Of a stretch of DNA of 64,000 bases, positions 26,801 through 41,600 are shown in pieces. Under the pieces are notes generated by a model, which had not been told where the DNA came from, ran no database searches, and was given only the letters and a program-made list of their open reading frames with translations. Source of the stretch: Heterocephalus glaber. Lineage: Eukaryota; Chordata; Mammalia; Rodentia; Bathyergidae. Within the stretch, counting starts at the first letter, position 1. Every line of letters starts with the position of its first letter. The translations under genes were made by a program, and so were the position numbers. The DNA is taken from positions 1,658,698-1,722,697 of the forward strand of contig NW_004624849.1 of assembly GCF_000247695.1 (NCBI RefSeq), given 5' to 3'.

Positions 26801-29800
26801 ATGATGGAAACTGGGGTTAAAGCTGACAGAGTGGTAGGTCAGCAAATGTGCTAAGGTCCCAGAGTACCTCCCAGAGGAGAAAACAAAGCAACATGAAGCC
26901 ATGCTTGAGATCCACATGAGCTACATGCTCCTAGTCAATATAAATCCTTGACAGGGTAAGCCCCAAAATGGCTCCTCCCTAGCGCTACTTCATCCAAAAA
27001 GCCTTTCCTAATAATGCCTACATCAATCTTGTCCTCCTCTGATGTCCCACAATTACTAGTTGCACCATCGCCATGCTTTCTAGCACAGTAATTTGTGAGC
27101 AATTGACTCAAAGAGGGGCCGTTTTTCTCTATCAGGCACAGTACCTAAAGGGCAGAGTGCTGCTGCTGTGTGCTGGTTTTAGGTTCCTTGAGGCCCAGGC
27201 CTAGGCAGAATTCAGGAGAGGTGCTACTATGTGGTTATCCATCAGGATAAGTAGGATCCTACTAGAATGGTCAGCAGGCCAAAGGATTCTGCATTGCTAT
27301 GACAACCTTACGCTTGGAGGATAGGCTCAAGTTTAGGAGCTCAAGAGCACTAGTGTGAAGTTATCTCCCAGACTTTCCTGCCTTTTTAATGTTTTATTTG
27401 CAGATTTGGAATTAAACTCAGGGTGGTACACATACTAGTGCAGGCTCTATCACTGGCCTACACCCCCAGTTCTCACCTGCTTTCTTCTAACTAGCTGCTT
27501 CTGTGCTGCCTCTTTCAGAACATCACAATATGTACCAAAAAATATCCCAGGGAGCAACCAAAGGCTAGCTACATACACCTGCAAATGGACCCACTGCTCT
27601 GAAATGACATGGTACAAAGAGTTGTAGTGACTTCTCTAAAAGGTACATGAGTCATGAGAACACACTACAGGGGGCAGAGAGGAATCAATTCAGGGTGGGC
27701 TTCCTTCCTGCTTGCCTGGCAATCTTTCCTAATCTCGCTACAGGTCCTTTAAAAATGGAAAAGCACTTAGCACAAATGCCATTACCTGGTTTACTTCCAG
27801 AGACACCAGGTGGCTTCTTGAGGTCTGATTTCAGCTTAGATGCCAAAATAAATCTTCTAAACCACTCCTCTTTTTCTCGGCCTGTTCTCCCAAACAGATA
27901 CAGTATCTGATCTCGGTGGACAGATTTCATTCCCTCTTGAGGGTGGGGTGGCTTCTTAGGGTCCTCGCTTCCCAGCTCTCTCTCAGCTGGTGGCTTCTCT
28001 TCAGAGGTCTCCTTATCAGTCTGAGCCTTAGACATAAAGTCTTGTCGACTAAGCTCAATACAAATGGGGTACTTTTTGTTCCAGATTCGTTTTCGAGCCA
28101 AACTTTTAGGTACAAGATAAATCTATAAAGAAAGGGAAATGATTTATGTACTTACGAGTAGCTATATTGTGCATTAATATTACACATGACACATACCTCA
28201 CAGAATTTTTTATTAAAATGATAAATGTGAAATAATCTTTATTATCTGTCTATAACACAACTATATAACTGGAATAAATTTTTAGAAATGACTTTTTATT
28301 CCTCAAAATCATTCCAGAATGTAGATGTTTAAGAAGTCTCCAAGAGCTGTAAGTAGGTATCATTTTCCAGAAGTAGCACAATTATACCACTTAGCTGATT
28401 ATCATTAACTAAGTTTGTACACCAACTGTACTTAATGACTTTGAGCTAAACTTAAGCTGGGGAGAAAAAGCATTTATCGACCTAGATGGGAAGCTCCTGG
28501 TAACATTTGAGTATCAACTCAAAAATAAACTTACACAGGGGTCAGGGATTTAGCTCAGTGCTTCCGCTGCCTGCTTTGCAAGCGCAAAGTCCTGAGTTCA
28601 ATCCCTGGTACCAAAAAATAAGTGAATAAATAAAATTTAAAAAATAAACTTACACAAAAATTAAGCACTTCTGTCATTTTGGAGAAACTTGAAGATCATT
28701 CAGATGGGTTGTAAAGACAGAGAACTTATAGCTTTGTGGAATAATATACAAAAAACATGCTGGGTATGGTGATGCATATGTATGATCTCAGCACTTTGGT
28801 TGAGACAGAAGGATCACCACGAGTTCAAGGCCAGCCTAGGCTACATAGAGAGTTCAAAGCCAGCCTGTACCACACACATGGTGAGACCCTGTCTCAAAAA
28901 ACCCAAACCAAAAAACAAATAAAAAAGAGCAGAAACAAAGAAAAAACCCAAACAACAACAAATAAAACCACAAGTCAAAACCAAAAAGTAAATTATTAAA
29001 CAAATAAAATTTAAAAAAAATTTTAAAAGTAAAAACAAAACCAAAACAACTCCAAAAAACAAAATAGGCCAGGTGTGGTGGCATGTGCCTATAATCCCAG
29101 CAATTGGGAGGCTGAGGCAATCGCTGTGAGTCTGAGGTCAGCCTAGGCTCCACAGTGAGTTCAAGGCCAGCCTGAACTACATAGCAAGACCCTGTCTCAA
29201 AAATAAAATAAAACACCCCCAAAAATCACACAAATAACATTCCTCACAAAACAGAATACGGTATATAATATTTTATAAAATGTAGTTATTTTGCACATAC
29301 ACAATTGTCACATTTTATAGAGCCTTTATCAGTCAGTATCTTCCTACCATATAGTTTTTTGTTTGGCCGATTAGCTCTGAGAGTCAGAATTCTGAGTGCT
29401 GGATGCCCTTGCCGGAGATGTGGCCCATATGCCTGCATGTGTATAACCTGAGAGTTCATGAAAGTGCAGATGCCCAGCCCCATATAAGTTGCAGAACCAG
29501 AATCTGCACTGTAAAAGGTAACCAGGTGGTTCATACATGCGTTAAAGTTTGAGAGGTACTATCCTAAAGTATACTGATCCTTAAATGACAAAAACAAAAA
29601 CCTTAGGTGGAAAAATGCAGTGAAGCAACCAAGATTCCAAATACTCTTCATTTCCCTACTCTCTGCTTCCAAAATTCCTAGGGCTCACCTTGCTGTCAGA
29701 AAGGTCATAGATTTTCTGGCTGATGTAGGTGACGTCTGGCTTCATTTCATTGTAGCTCGCCCTCCTGGATATGTTTTTATGGGGCTTTGAAAGCCTTAGG

Positions 29801-32593
29801 GTTCCACCCTCAAGTCGAACAAAGATTGAGTGTGTCAAAGTCGCATGGTAAGTTTCTGGATCATAGTTGTAAATCTCATTCATCCATCCCTAATGGAGAA
29901 AAACTTTCATTAGTAAAATCAAAGTGAACACAAATCTGATTCAGTGAAAATGACAACCACTGTGGTATTTGAGACACTGAAACCAAACTTGATTTTGATG
30001 GAGGTGTCAACTTCCTCATACCCAGAGGTTGCGGAGACTGTGCAAAGATGGAGTAATTTGGTATGGTTCTTATAACCAAAACTCTGAATCGGGGGAGAAA
30101 ATGGTAATGGCCACTATCCTAGTGATTGTATGTATGTGTGTATGTATGTATTTTATTTAATTTTATTTTTTTTTTGGTACTGGGGATTGAACTCGGGACC
30201 TTACACTTGTGAGGCAGGCAGTGACACCACTGAGCTAGATCCCCAGCCCTTAATGGTCAATATCCTAAATAAAAGGTTCTTCTTCTTTTCTTTTTAGCTG
30301 ACAAGCAAATCAAGAAATTCAAAAGTTTTATTCACGTAATTGAGAAGTCTTTCTGCCTATTGGGAATAAGAAATCCCATTTGGTCTGACTTCCTCAGGTA
30401 GCCAAACACATGGTCTTCTCAACCTACTTGGAAACAATCTTTGAAATTTCACAGACCATATTAACTCGTTATCGTTCCAAGACTCAGAGAAAACCTACCA
30501 CTATTTTTCTTTTGGCTTTTTGAGACAGGGTCTCACTATGTAGTTCAGGTTGGCCCTGCACTCACTATGTAGCCCAGGGTGGCCTCAAACTTGCTGTGAT
30601 TCTCTTGCCTCAGCCTCCTGAGTGCTGGGATTACAGGAGTGTGCCACCATGACCAGCTCTACTTCTTCATTTTATTTTTTTTTATTTTTTATGTTTTATT
30701 TTTATTTTTAAAATTAANNNNNNNNNNNNNNNNNNNNNNNNNNNNNNNNNNNNNNNNNNNNNNNNNNNNNNNNNNNNNNNNNNNNNNNNNNNNNNNNNNN
30801 NNNNNNNNNNNNNNNNNNNNNNNNNNNNNNNNNNNNNNNNNNNNNNNNNNNNNNNNNNNNNNNNNNNNNNNNNNNNNNNNNNNNNNNNNNNNNNNNNNNN
30901 NNNNNNNNNNNNNNNNNNNNNNNNNNNNNNNNNNNNNNNNNNNNNNNNNNNNNNNNNNNNNNNNNNNNNNNNNNNNNNNNNNNNNNNNNNNNNNNNNNNN
31001 NNNNNNNNNNNNNNNNNNNNNNNNNNNNNNNNNNNNNNNNNNNNNNNNNNNNNNNNNNNNNNNNNNNNNNNNNNNNNNNNNNNNNNNNNNNNNNNNNNNN
31101 NNNNNNNNNNNNNNNNNNNNNNNNNNNNNNNNNNNNNNNNNNNNNNNNNNNNNNNNNNNNNNNNNNNNNNNNNNNNNNNNNNNNNNNNNNNNNNNNNNNN
31201 NNNNNNNNNNNNNNNNNNNNNNNNNNNNNNNNNNNNNCCTAACCACCATAAAACTGTATTAAAACTTATCTCATAGCTATATGAGTGGCCTAGCTCTTCA
31301 CAAAATTCCCTAGAAAACTGCAATTGATATATTCCCACTCCCTTCATTTGTAATGAGCAGAAAGGTGCTGAAATCACTATGCTGGAGTTGGGACTGTCAT
31401 TCTTTTCAAGGAATAGTCATTTCTATGGTAAGAATTTGAGTCTCACCTTAATTATAAAAGCTTTCTCGTCATTGTGTTACACTTATGCATTGCCAAAGTT
31501 TTTGTTAGTCTTGCATGCTTATAATAAAAGTGCTGAGACTGTTATTAAAAAGCTGTCAAACATTTACTGAAAATAGAATTGGCCCCATAGTCAATGTAAA
31601 GGCAGTGAGGAAAGAAGCACCAGTCAAGTTGTGACAAAGCACCAAATTAAACAAACTCTAAATCTTACTAAATTATCATCTTTTGAGACTAAACTGGCCC
31701 TTAGGATTAACTAACACTTGTTAATGTCTACATTTTGTAGAAATGAGTAAATTTAAATTACATTTCACATTTCTCAGTTGCATTTGTCCTTATGAGAAGA
31801 ATCTCCTTGAGGCAGGAGGACTGCTGCCAGTTGGATGCCAGCCTCAGCTACATGGTGAGTTCAAGGCCAGCTTAAACTATATATAGCAAGACCCTGTCTC
31901 AAAAACACAAAAGAAAAAAATATTTGATAATTTGAAATAACTCTGTGTCGCTGGTGACTAAGATAACAAGGTAATGATAGATAAGAGCTAGTCCTGGCTT
32001 TTCTGGTATGTTATGTTAGAAATACTGAATTCTTCTCGTGATAAAGTTGAGGAATATGTGATTTGAGAATCGTGTCTTCTGAGGATTCACCTCATCACAG
32101 CCATATCTGTGTGAAGTCTAATTTGGGACAAACACCAGCCTATAATCCAGTTGAACAAAGAGACTGTTATGTGATTTGAATGGTGCTTTTCCTTGCTTTG
32201 TTAACCATCATGACAGTAGTCTGCAGCACAACTTTTCTTTTCAACAAAGCTAGAACAGTTTTGTCTTCTTAAACTTCCTATTTGGGTAGGTTACCTGCCA
32301 TACGTGTTCAGTGTGAATAGTGTTTTAAGTTGAAAATATTGTAAAAAAATTATATTTTTTCAAAAATATTAAAAAAATAGAAGAACTGAGAAAAGAAAAA
32401 TAAAAAAGAATTTGCAGGGTGGGGATTTAGCTCAGTGGTTCCACTGCCTGCCCTGCAAGCAAGCACAAGGAACCGAGTTTAATCCTCAGTATCCAAAGGA
32501 AAAAAAAAAAAAAGAATTTGAGTCTCACACCAAAGTACTGACTGGAAAGCCTGTGAGAATGAAGAGTCTTCAGAACCCCATTCCTCACTTCAT

Positions 32594-32636
<43 letters not shown>

Positions 32637-35600
32637 TGTGACTGGAAATTAAACACAAAGCCTTATGCATGCTAGGCAAGTGCTCTACTACTAAGCTACA
32701 TCACCAGTCCTTTTTATTTTTAAATTTTGAGACAGAGTCTTGCTAAGTTAACCAGAGAATTCTTTTTGTTTATTCATCCTTCCATTAAAACATGCACTGA
32801 ATCTATGTGCCAAGAAATGTGTTAGATTTTTTAAAAGGATAGGGTCTGGGTGTAGCTCAGTGGTAGGGCACTTGCCTAGCATGTTCAACGCCCTGAGTTC
32901 TATCCCCAGAATCACACATGCACGTGTGTACCCATATACCCACACCCTTGGTCACGAATTTAAAAAAAGGAATCGTATTTTTGACTCAAGAGTGGCTCCA
33001 AAAGTGTAGAAAACTAAGTCTTTACTCCACTGTCCTGCAACCCCTTTAGAATAAAACTGTAAGAGGACAGTTACTACAATAAGATTATTAAAAAGATCAT
33101 TTCAATGTGAAGTGAAGTAAAATGGACAAACGTACTTCTTTGTCTTTGGGGGAGAGGATATGAAACTTATGAATCAGTTATATAGTTCTACATACCTCAG
33201 TAGATTTTTTGTGTGCGCAGGGAGGATTTCTCCCTTTTCCCAGTGAGTCACTGGCCAAGGGCTGCATCTAACCACAAGCAGCAAATGAACAAGCAGTGGC
33301 CACGGGAAGAGGATGTGATCTGGGTGTCCACAAAGAAGTAGCAATAACTCAGGCATGGTGGTGCACGGCTGTAATCCCAGAGCCAGGAGGATCACTATGA
33401 GTTTGAGACCAGCCTGGGTTATGAAAGTGGGTTCGAGGCCAGCCTGATCTACAGAGCAAGACCTTGTCTCAAAAAAACAAATAAACAAAAAGCCAGCAAT
33501 GATCAGAATGATAAAGCAAAGAGATGCAAGTGCAGATCACAAGGGGACCTGGGTGCTTAAAATACATTCTTTGGTTCACAGTTTTGGGGTTTTTTTCCTG
33601 TAGTTATTATACTATGCTGAATTATATTCCCTGACTTTTAAATGCTGACTTGTTCTTGCGTTTTCAGGGTTAATGATATATTTGTTAAAATGTGGTGAAG
33701 TTGGACTGTACCATTTCATGAGCTGACTCTACACATTTCCCAACTCCATGTTCAGTGACTTACTGTTGGAGGTGTGCACCTGGCCAAGGTGAGAATTCTT
33801 ACTGACGCAAGCCAGGAAACAGTACAAATTAAGGCTCCCCCTCCATTTTGCTTCTCTGCAAAACTAGTTATCAGCACCCTATGATTTAATCTATCCTCCC
33901 TCAAACTTCTTTGGTGTTTGGGATTAAATCCAGGTCTTTAAAAAACCCACAGAACGTTAAAAATACTCACACCCAGACATGGTAGTTTATGTCCATAATC
34001 TCACAATTCTGGGAGGCTGAAGCAGGAGGATCTCTCAAGTTCAAGTCAATCCTGGGCAATTTAGTAATTTAGTGAGACCTGTCTCAAATTAATAATTATA
34101 AAAGGCCGGGGATTTAGCTCAGTGGTTTCACTGCCTGCTGCACAAGCGCAAGGACTCGAGTTTGATCCCCGGTAACCCCCCACCAAAAAAAAAATTATAA
34201 AAAGGGTGAGGATGTGCCTCAGTGTGAAGTCCCTTGGTTCAATCTCCCATACTAGGAAAAAAAAATCACTTATGGACAAATTTACATCAAGTTTTTATCT
34301 TATTCCTTTAATTTTCTGATTTAAAAAACAAGATAGGACACGTAAGTGTGAGAGTTAGGATACAGCACTGCATCAGCTCATCTGTTCACAGAACAGATAT
34401 ACTCAGTGATGAGCCATTACTCTGCCCTAGTCTAACAATTACTGCTTCTAAGAAAATTCCTATATCTGGTTAACAAGGGCAACCTTTTCTACAGGGCTTT
34501 GGAGATCTGGGTGTTTTTTGTTGTTGGTTTTTTTTTGGTACCGGGGATCGAATTTAGGACCTTACGCTTTTGAGGCAGGCAGCAGCACCACTGAGCTAAA
34601 TCCCTGGCCTTTAACCTCAAAGCCAGATGTCTGACCCAGCAGGAGCCAGCCCCTCTAGAGGTCTGGAAGCACGTGTTCTCACCCAGGGCCCCAGTTCTGA
34701 GATGAGTAACCAGTTATCCTTTGCTGCTGACAGCTCTGAAAGATACAGGTCTCCCTGTGCCACTTGTCAAATCCCAGGAAATCTAGAACAACCTGACAGA
34801 GAGGAATGTAAAGGAGAGAATACACAGGTCAGAAACAAAACCCTCCTAGGAGAGAATTCAGGTGATGCCTTCTTTTGGGGCAACCCAGCAGGGCTCCAAA
34901 TGTCCTTCCAGCAGGGGCTTGGTTGGCTATCCTTTTCCACTCCAATCTTTTCAGATTCTCAGGCACTATTATTTCTCTTTCCTTTTCATCTTTAACTTCC
35001 TCCTTTCTGAACTACTGTAATGTTCTTTTTTTTGTGCTAAAGATCGGGAGAGGCTAAAATCCATAGCTGCTCCCCCCCAAAAAACAAAAAATCCCAAAAC
35101 ATTATCCATGATTCAAGATTCAAATTGTACATCCATTGTGAACAATCATTTGTTAGCTTAAGTGAGACCCTACCCTGCTCATATTTGGTAACAGGAAAGA
35201 CTGTTGGCCAAAACACAGGCACTAGCACCAACCACACACCTTGGCAGACTGTGAAGCACCTGACAGGCTTGGGTCAAAATCGTGCTTTTACCACTTGCCA
35301 GTTATAAGCTGGGTGATGCTTAGCCCTCAGACCCCATCCCCCAAAAGGATCCGGCATGGCTTCCCAGCCAGCTTGATTTCATGCCTCCCTGCTTCCCTGC
35401 TCACAATATACCCAAGCCACAAAGATTCCTCCCTACAATGAATGTATTTACTGAGGTATAATTTACATAATAAAATGAACCAATCTTAATCATGATTTTT
35501 AATTTGCTAATATGAATATTCATTATAGTAGCTGGCATTTAAGCTCACACAGTACTATGTCCCAGGTACTTCCAGTACATTACCTCCTTTACTTCTGCCA

Positions 35601-38600
35601 ATTCCCAACAACTTCCCAGGAAAAGTGGCGAGACGAGGTAAGTGATTTGCCTCCCAAGATTTAGAGACTGGCACATTTGGGACTTGAACCAGGTCTATCT
35701 GACTTGGACGCATGGGCTCCAATCTCAGCCCTGTGGTACAGCTCTCCTGGTCACCCCTCAGGTTAGGGCAAAGATGACACTTCTTCCAGGAAGCCTCCCT
35801 TCTCTGTCACTCTTCTTGTATAACTGTATCTGTTAACTACCTGGTTTACTCTACCGAGATACACACTCCATAGAACAGAGATTAATCTATAAATCCCATA
35901 GTAACAAATGTTTGTTGATTAACAGCATGAATGAAGTCTAACTCAAGATGGTGGCTATGAAGATTAAATGAAATCAATGGAAATCACAAGTAATCGAGAC
36001 AAGCTAGCATGACCCCCACAGCCTGTAAATAGAGTGCTGGCTGCGTACCTTGAGACATACAAGGGAACAAGCTGAGTGGTTACTCAGAACCTCATACATG
36101 GGCCGGGGATTTAGCTCAGTGGTTACGCTGCCTGCCTTGAAAGCCAAGGACCCGAGTTCGATCCCCAGTACAAAAAAAGAACCTTACACAAAAAGCGTTA
36201 GTTTTTCAGGAAATAACTTGATTAAGCTCCTTCTTACCCAGAAGAAAGAGAGGCGTGGTGGCCAGAAGCCAGGTGTCCTGACTCTTACCATGGCTCTTTC
36301 CAGAACATTACAAGTGTTGCTGGGAAACTCAGAGAATTTCAGGCACTGCTACCTGACAGGCAGCTGGGGTGCAGACTGGCCTTTGGGAGGCTCAAGTTGA
36401 GAGGCTGGCCAGGCACAACTCTCCTCCATTCCCCTAATTCTACCCCCTAAAGCACTCTAGTCATCAGAAACCAGTTCGCCCTTGCAGAAAGCAATTTCCC
36501 AGTGCAAATCTAATCACCTTTACACACCACTAGCTAGTCAACTTTTTCCTGAAACTTGAATTGGATTAAGCTGCACATGGAATTTCTACATGTTAGCAGT
36601 CAAAATATCCAGTCTTGACAGTAGCACTGCCACTCTAAGGCCTTTACTCTGTTCCCCATTAAGCACCCACTGTCTACTGCTCACCTGTTCTAAACTCCTT
36701 AACTTTAAATTTCTTAACAATTGTTATGACATGGGAATGAGCATAAAGAGATGTAGCATACAGCTAGCATCTCATTCCATTTCAAGAGCTCAACTGAAAA
36801 AATGAGATGCCCTCAACCTACACTAAAACATTTCAAGACAAACCTCACTTCTTTCTTAAGTTGTTAAAATGAAGACAGTGCACACCGCTGGGGACAATGA
36901 CCCAGTCAGCAGGCTGCAGCTGTCTGGTCACCAGACTGGTCCTGTGATGGCATTTGTAAAGGTCAGGGGTTTCTCTTCAATTCTCTGATGGATTTAGAAG
37001 CCATGTTTGGCTGAATGTATAAACCACAATCTATAAAGGAGCCCATTTAATACAGTACTTGGAAAGATTAAAAGCTACAATTAACCTTTTGCAAAATAAT
37101 AAAGTCTGGAACAACAACCACTGTGCTCACTTTCAGTTCAGTGCCAATTAGGAATTCAAGGCCAATGTTCTCTTGCTCAGCTGGTTGCTGAGCTGACCAG
37201 AGAAAAGTGCCAACTCCCTGGCCCAAGGAAGCAGCGGGAATTCCTGTCTTCAGTGTGTGGGGCTTGGGTTGACACAGTGACACTGCAGCCTGTATTTAGG
37301 TCCCTCCTTGTTCCCACTTCAGGCTTATCAGGGAAGAAGAAAATCCTAAGTACAGGATAGAGCCAGGACCTGATGCCACTGCTGCTGAGAATTACCTCTG
37401 AAGAAGAGAGCACACAAAACGATGATTACTTTTCTTTTGTCCTCAAAATCAAAACAAAAGCAGAAGTTTGTAATAACCAGCCTTAGCCCCTTTTTGATGT
37501 ATTAATGGTTGAGAATTATAGCCGTCAGTTAAAACAGTATCACACATTGTGAAGTCTTGAGAGTAGGGCAGAAACAATCTAATACATGCCACAAAAACTT
37601 TAGATACAAATTTAATTTCACCTCATGAAAGATAAATAAGCAGACCTGTAGATGTACAGAATTCATACTATGAAAGATAGCCTCAAGCTGATAGCCAACA
37701 TTCAAAATAAAAACTACTCAAAGACATTACAGAGAAAAATTTTTAAAAGTCACTAGGGGCCAGGGATTTAGCTTAATGGTTCCACCACCTGCTCTGCAAG
37801 CTCAAGGTCCCGAGTTCGATCCCTGGTACCAAAAAAAAAAAGTCACTGGGGGGGGCAAGCACCAATATCAATACCATTCATAACATCCAACTCCCTGCTT
37901 CAAAGTCACCTTCACAGCCATATTACTAGAAATATGGGAGTCAGGTGTAGTACCACAAACTCCAGGGAAACAGCCCTTATTCTAGTTTTCCTATCCCATG
38001 GAAAGATATCTCCCTATAATGCACTGTAAATTATAATGCATTCACAAATAGTAATAGGAGATAAAAAATATCCAAATTAGGCAAATAAAATGACCTTAGA
38101 TGAACCACTGCAATAAACCAAGGTCTATTTGTGTTAATAAACAATAAACATTAAATTGTATTAACAAGTAAAGATTGGAAATAGACCAGCAGGCATAAAG
38201 AGGTAGCCTCCAAACTTTTCAGATCACGCATCCATCGGTTACACAATTTTTGAGAATGTACCAATGATAATTCCCTTTACTTATAAATAATATACGTGTT
38301 CTAATACAGCTTTTATGAAAAGTAAACAATAAAATAAAGAGCAAAGGGTAACGTAATTAGACTTCTTGTTAATCTTTAGTTTTACATTATGTATCTTCAT
38401 ATTATCTTTAGCTGACATACTATATTAAGGGACCACACAGAGTGAGGCTCATTGTTAATGATAAAGGATGTAAATCATTATTTCTTAGTTTTTATAATTT
38501 CCAAGGTTTCTGGTCAAAAAATCAAGATATGCTCATCTATATCAATATATGGGGTAAAATAAGCCTCACAAGGCTTATTTACTTTCTTAGCTAGGAAGAG

Positions 38601-41600
38601 AAAAAGTAGAGAATAACCAACCTAACATTTTCTTCTTGACAGTGTGTTCAGCAACCCATCTGGACACCACTGGAAGAAGTACAAGAATGAAGACAGAGAG
38701 TCACAAACAGTGGCCTGGGTGCTGACACCAACACAGACTCTGCCTTGGGACCATCTCGCTTGCAACCTCATCTCTGAGGTACTGCAAACCTCTTCCTAAA
38801 GATTAATTATTGTACAATAAGAATAGTCTCCAAGGTATTTAGTCCTTTCCTTATAGCAAATATAAATGAGGATGAAAAGATATCTAGCATTTTTCTCACA
38901 GTTAAAACCTTCTTCCAAAAAGCACAATTTAGGAAATCTTAAGACACATGATGCCTAAGAGCTTTTGTCACTCCAGATGACACCTAGAACAAAATGGGAG
39001 TATGGTCCTGGAATATGTAGCAGGGTTCAGAGGCATTTTCAAGATGCTAAGAACTGTTCTCATATATCGATGAACCAGAATTACAGTTCAGTTTAGGCCC
39101 AAATTACTGAGTTGAGTGGATAATTGGAAAAATGTTAATTGCTGAAACTGGGTGTTAAGTACATTAGTCTCCTTACTTTTGTCTATATTTGAAATTTTCC
39201 AACCAACTTCAAAAACTTGAAAAATATGCTGCTAACAGACAGTCACCTGCATTGCAACACTCATCCGATACACTTTCTAGCAGTACAGTGCACCAGGAAA
39301 TAGACAAGTTTATAAAAGTCATATATAAAAACCCACGTGACCCATTGTATAAGGGCAGATTATTTTCAGTTAAGACAGAAGGAAACCAGGCATGGTGGCA
39401 CACACCTCTAATCCCAACACTCGGGAGGCTGAGAGGCAGGAAGATTGCTGCAAGTTTACAGCCAGCCTGGACTACATAGCGAGACTCTGTCTCAAACCTA
39501 ACCAAACTAAACCAACAGACAAAAAAGATGGAAAGAAATGATTTTATATTTCTTTCTCTGGTGCGGGGGATTGAACTTGGGACCTTGTGCTTGTGAGGCA
39601 GGTGGTGGAACCACGCAGCTAAATCCCCGGCCCGATTTTATATTTCTTGCACTTATTGCTACTGAGGGTTATAAAAGACCAACAAAAAGCAACCCAAATC
39701 TCTCCTGGTTGCCATTTTCTCCTAAGAATTTCCTCACTTTAATTTCTTAAATTAAAAAAAAAATTCATGAAATTGAGATTAAATTGAGATAATAATATCC
39801 TCCCTACATAATTATTGTTTATGGAGCCAAAAAATGAGACAGACCCTTGGTCCTATTCTGGCTGCAAGCGTTTCCTAGTCTGTCAATGAGAACCTATATG
39901 CTCAGAGGTCTAAAATCATGTGGTTTCCACTCTGCTGCCTGGTTTATAGCTGTAAAGTAACACAGGAGGTAGGCCTCAATTTCTTTATAAAACAGGTCTA
40001 CTGCTTAGCTAGTTTATGGATCACACAGGGTATTGAGGGCACAAAGTATGCAGGGTCACTGTCAAGGTACTGAGCCTCTATTCAAGATCCTGATCATTGG
40101 CAGGTTTTCTAGCCTCCTGTATTTTAAAGTTTTTCACACCTGCCTTCAAGAACTGCATCATCTATAAAAAAAAAAAACGAATAGGATCAGATATACAGAA
40201 AATAACTCAAGCCAGCTAATCCCCAAAACTGAACTATTCAAAAAGTAGTTCCTTTACTCAGTGGTGCCACTGCCTGCTTTGTAAGCGCAAGGTCCTGAGT
40301 TCGATCCCCAGTACCAAAAAAAAAAAAAGGTAGCTCACTTTACTCTAGAAGCAGGTTTATAATCTTCTTAGTCTGTTTTCTGTTGCTGTAACAAAATACT
40401 TGAGTCTCAATAATTTTTAAAGAAAAGAGGCTTATTTAGCAGCTCACAGTTCTGAAGGTCCAAGCGCATCATGCTGGCATGTGCTCAGCTTCTGGTGAGG
40501 GCCATGTGCTGCTCTGTGCATGATAGGAGAGTAGGATGGGCAAGTAAATGCATGAGGAAGAAAAGCACACATGTGAGAGAAAAACAGAGTGGGGGATGCC
40601 TGGCTGACTCTAAATAACCCACTCACGTGATAACCAACTCACTCCTATAGGAATTACATTAAATCCCTTCATGAGGGTGTAGACCACATTCCATATTTAT
40701 CTCTTAAAGGCTCCATCACTTCTCAATACCATCATATTGGCAATTAAATTTTAACAAGCTTTGGTGAAGACAAACTACAAACAAACCAAAGCAGTAGGCC
40801 TGTTTTATAAAGAAATTGAGGCCTACCTCCTGTGTTACTTTACAACTATAAACCAGGCAGCAGAGTGGAAGCCCTGAACTCATCACTATGCCCATCTCTC
40901 TAACATCTGTCATTCTTCAGTTTCCTGATTCCAGGAGGGCATCATGGAATAAGTACTACTGAGGGAGAACAGACTTGCAGATGGTTTCTAAGCAGCAAGC
41001 AGCAAGTTTCAAATCTTGTCAAAGACAGACCATCTTGGCTTGTCTACTTCAGTAGAAAAAGGAAAAATCTCAATGTTGTACTTTTTAGTGCCTATTTTTC
41101 ATCTTTTTTTTCTTTGTGGTACTAGCCTATCGTGGGTGGTCAGCATCATATTATTGCCCTTACTGTCTCAATGGTCAAAGTAACCAGAGTATCATCACAT
41201 TAAAGTCCTATTCCCATGGCTTCCTCTGGTAAACTGCTGAAATATTAGCAGTGATAGGATCTACACTAAAGATTGACTGGATTAAAATTAAAATCTTTCC
41301 AAGACAAGTTAAATGCTCAAACCAATTTAAACTACGTGCCACACTCCGTCATTAGGTATTGAAATAAATGTAAGTAGCACTTTTCTTTGCTAAAGTTAGC
41401 ACTAACTTACTTGAAGAGCATGTGAATCAGGTAGTGCCAGCATCACGCTATCAAAGAAGCTGAGCCAGTATGCATAATGAGTCACTTTTGCTCCACTTCA
41501 TATATTAATGCTAAGCTTAAGGGTGTCACATTCTCAAGACTCAACACCAGCTTCCCTTAGAAAAAGAACAGTCTCATAACATACTGTCATGTGGAAGAAA

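Larger units (their letters stand above)
23987..27785 (-). other. TEX2: TEX2 intron 4 (about 3.8 kb)
   Basis: This intron lies between exons 4 and 5 with GT-AG ends. It contains SINEs, an old hAT-like relic and an MLT1-type LTR split by a B1. The stretches 24800-25550 and 27160-27400 hold no feature I can name. Confidence 0.85.
28123..29688 (-). other. TEX2: TEX2 intron 3 (about 1.6 kb)
   Basis: This is a short intron between exons 3 and 4 with GT-AG ends. It contains one ID-like and two B1 SINEs, with an A-rich stretch between the B1s. The stretches 28130-28530 and 29215-29680 are unremarkable. Confidence 0.85.

Noticed and set aside
28854..29222. 122-codon Phe/Leu-rich minus-strand frame
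   Set aside because: It is the reverse of two B1 copies and the A-rich stretch between them.
30639..31377. Long frames on both strands
   Set aside because: They consist mainly of N; only flanking B1 and unique sequence is real.
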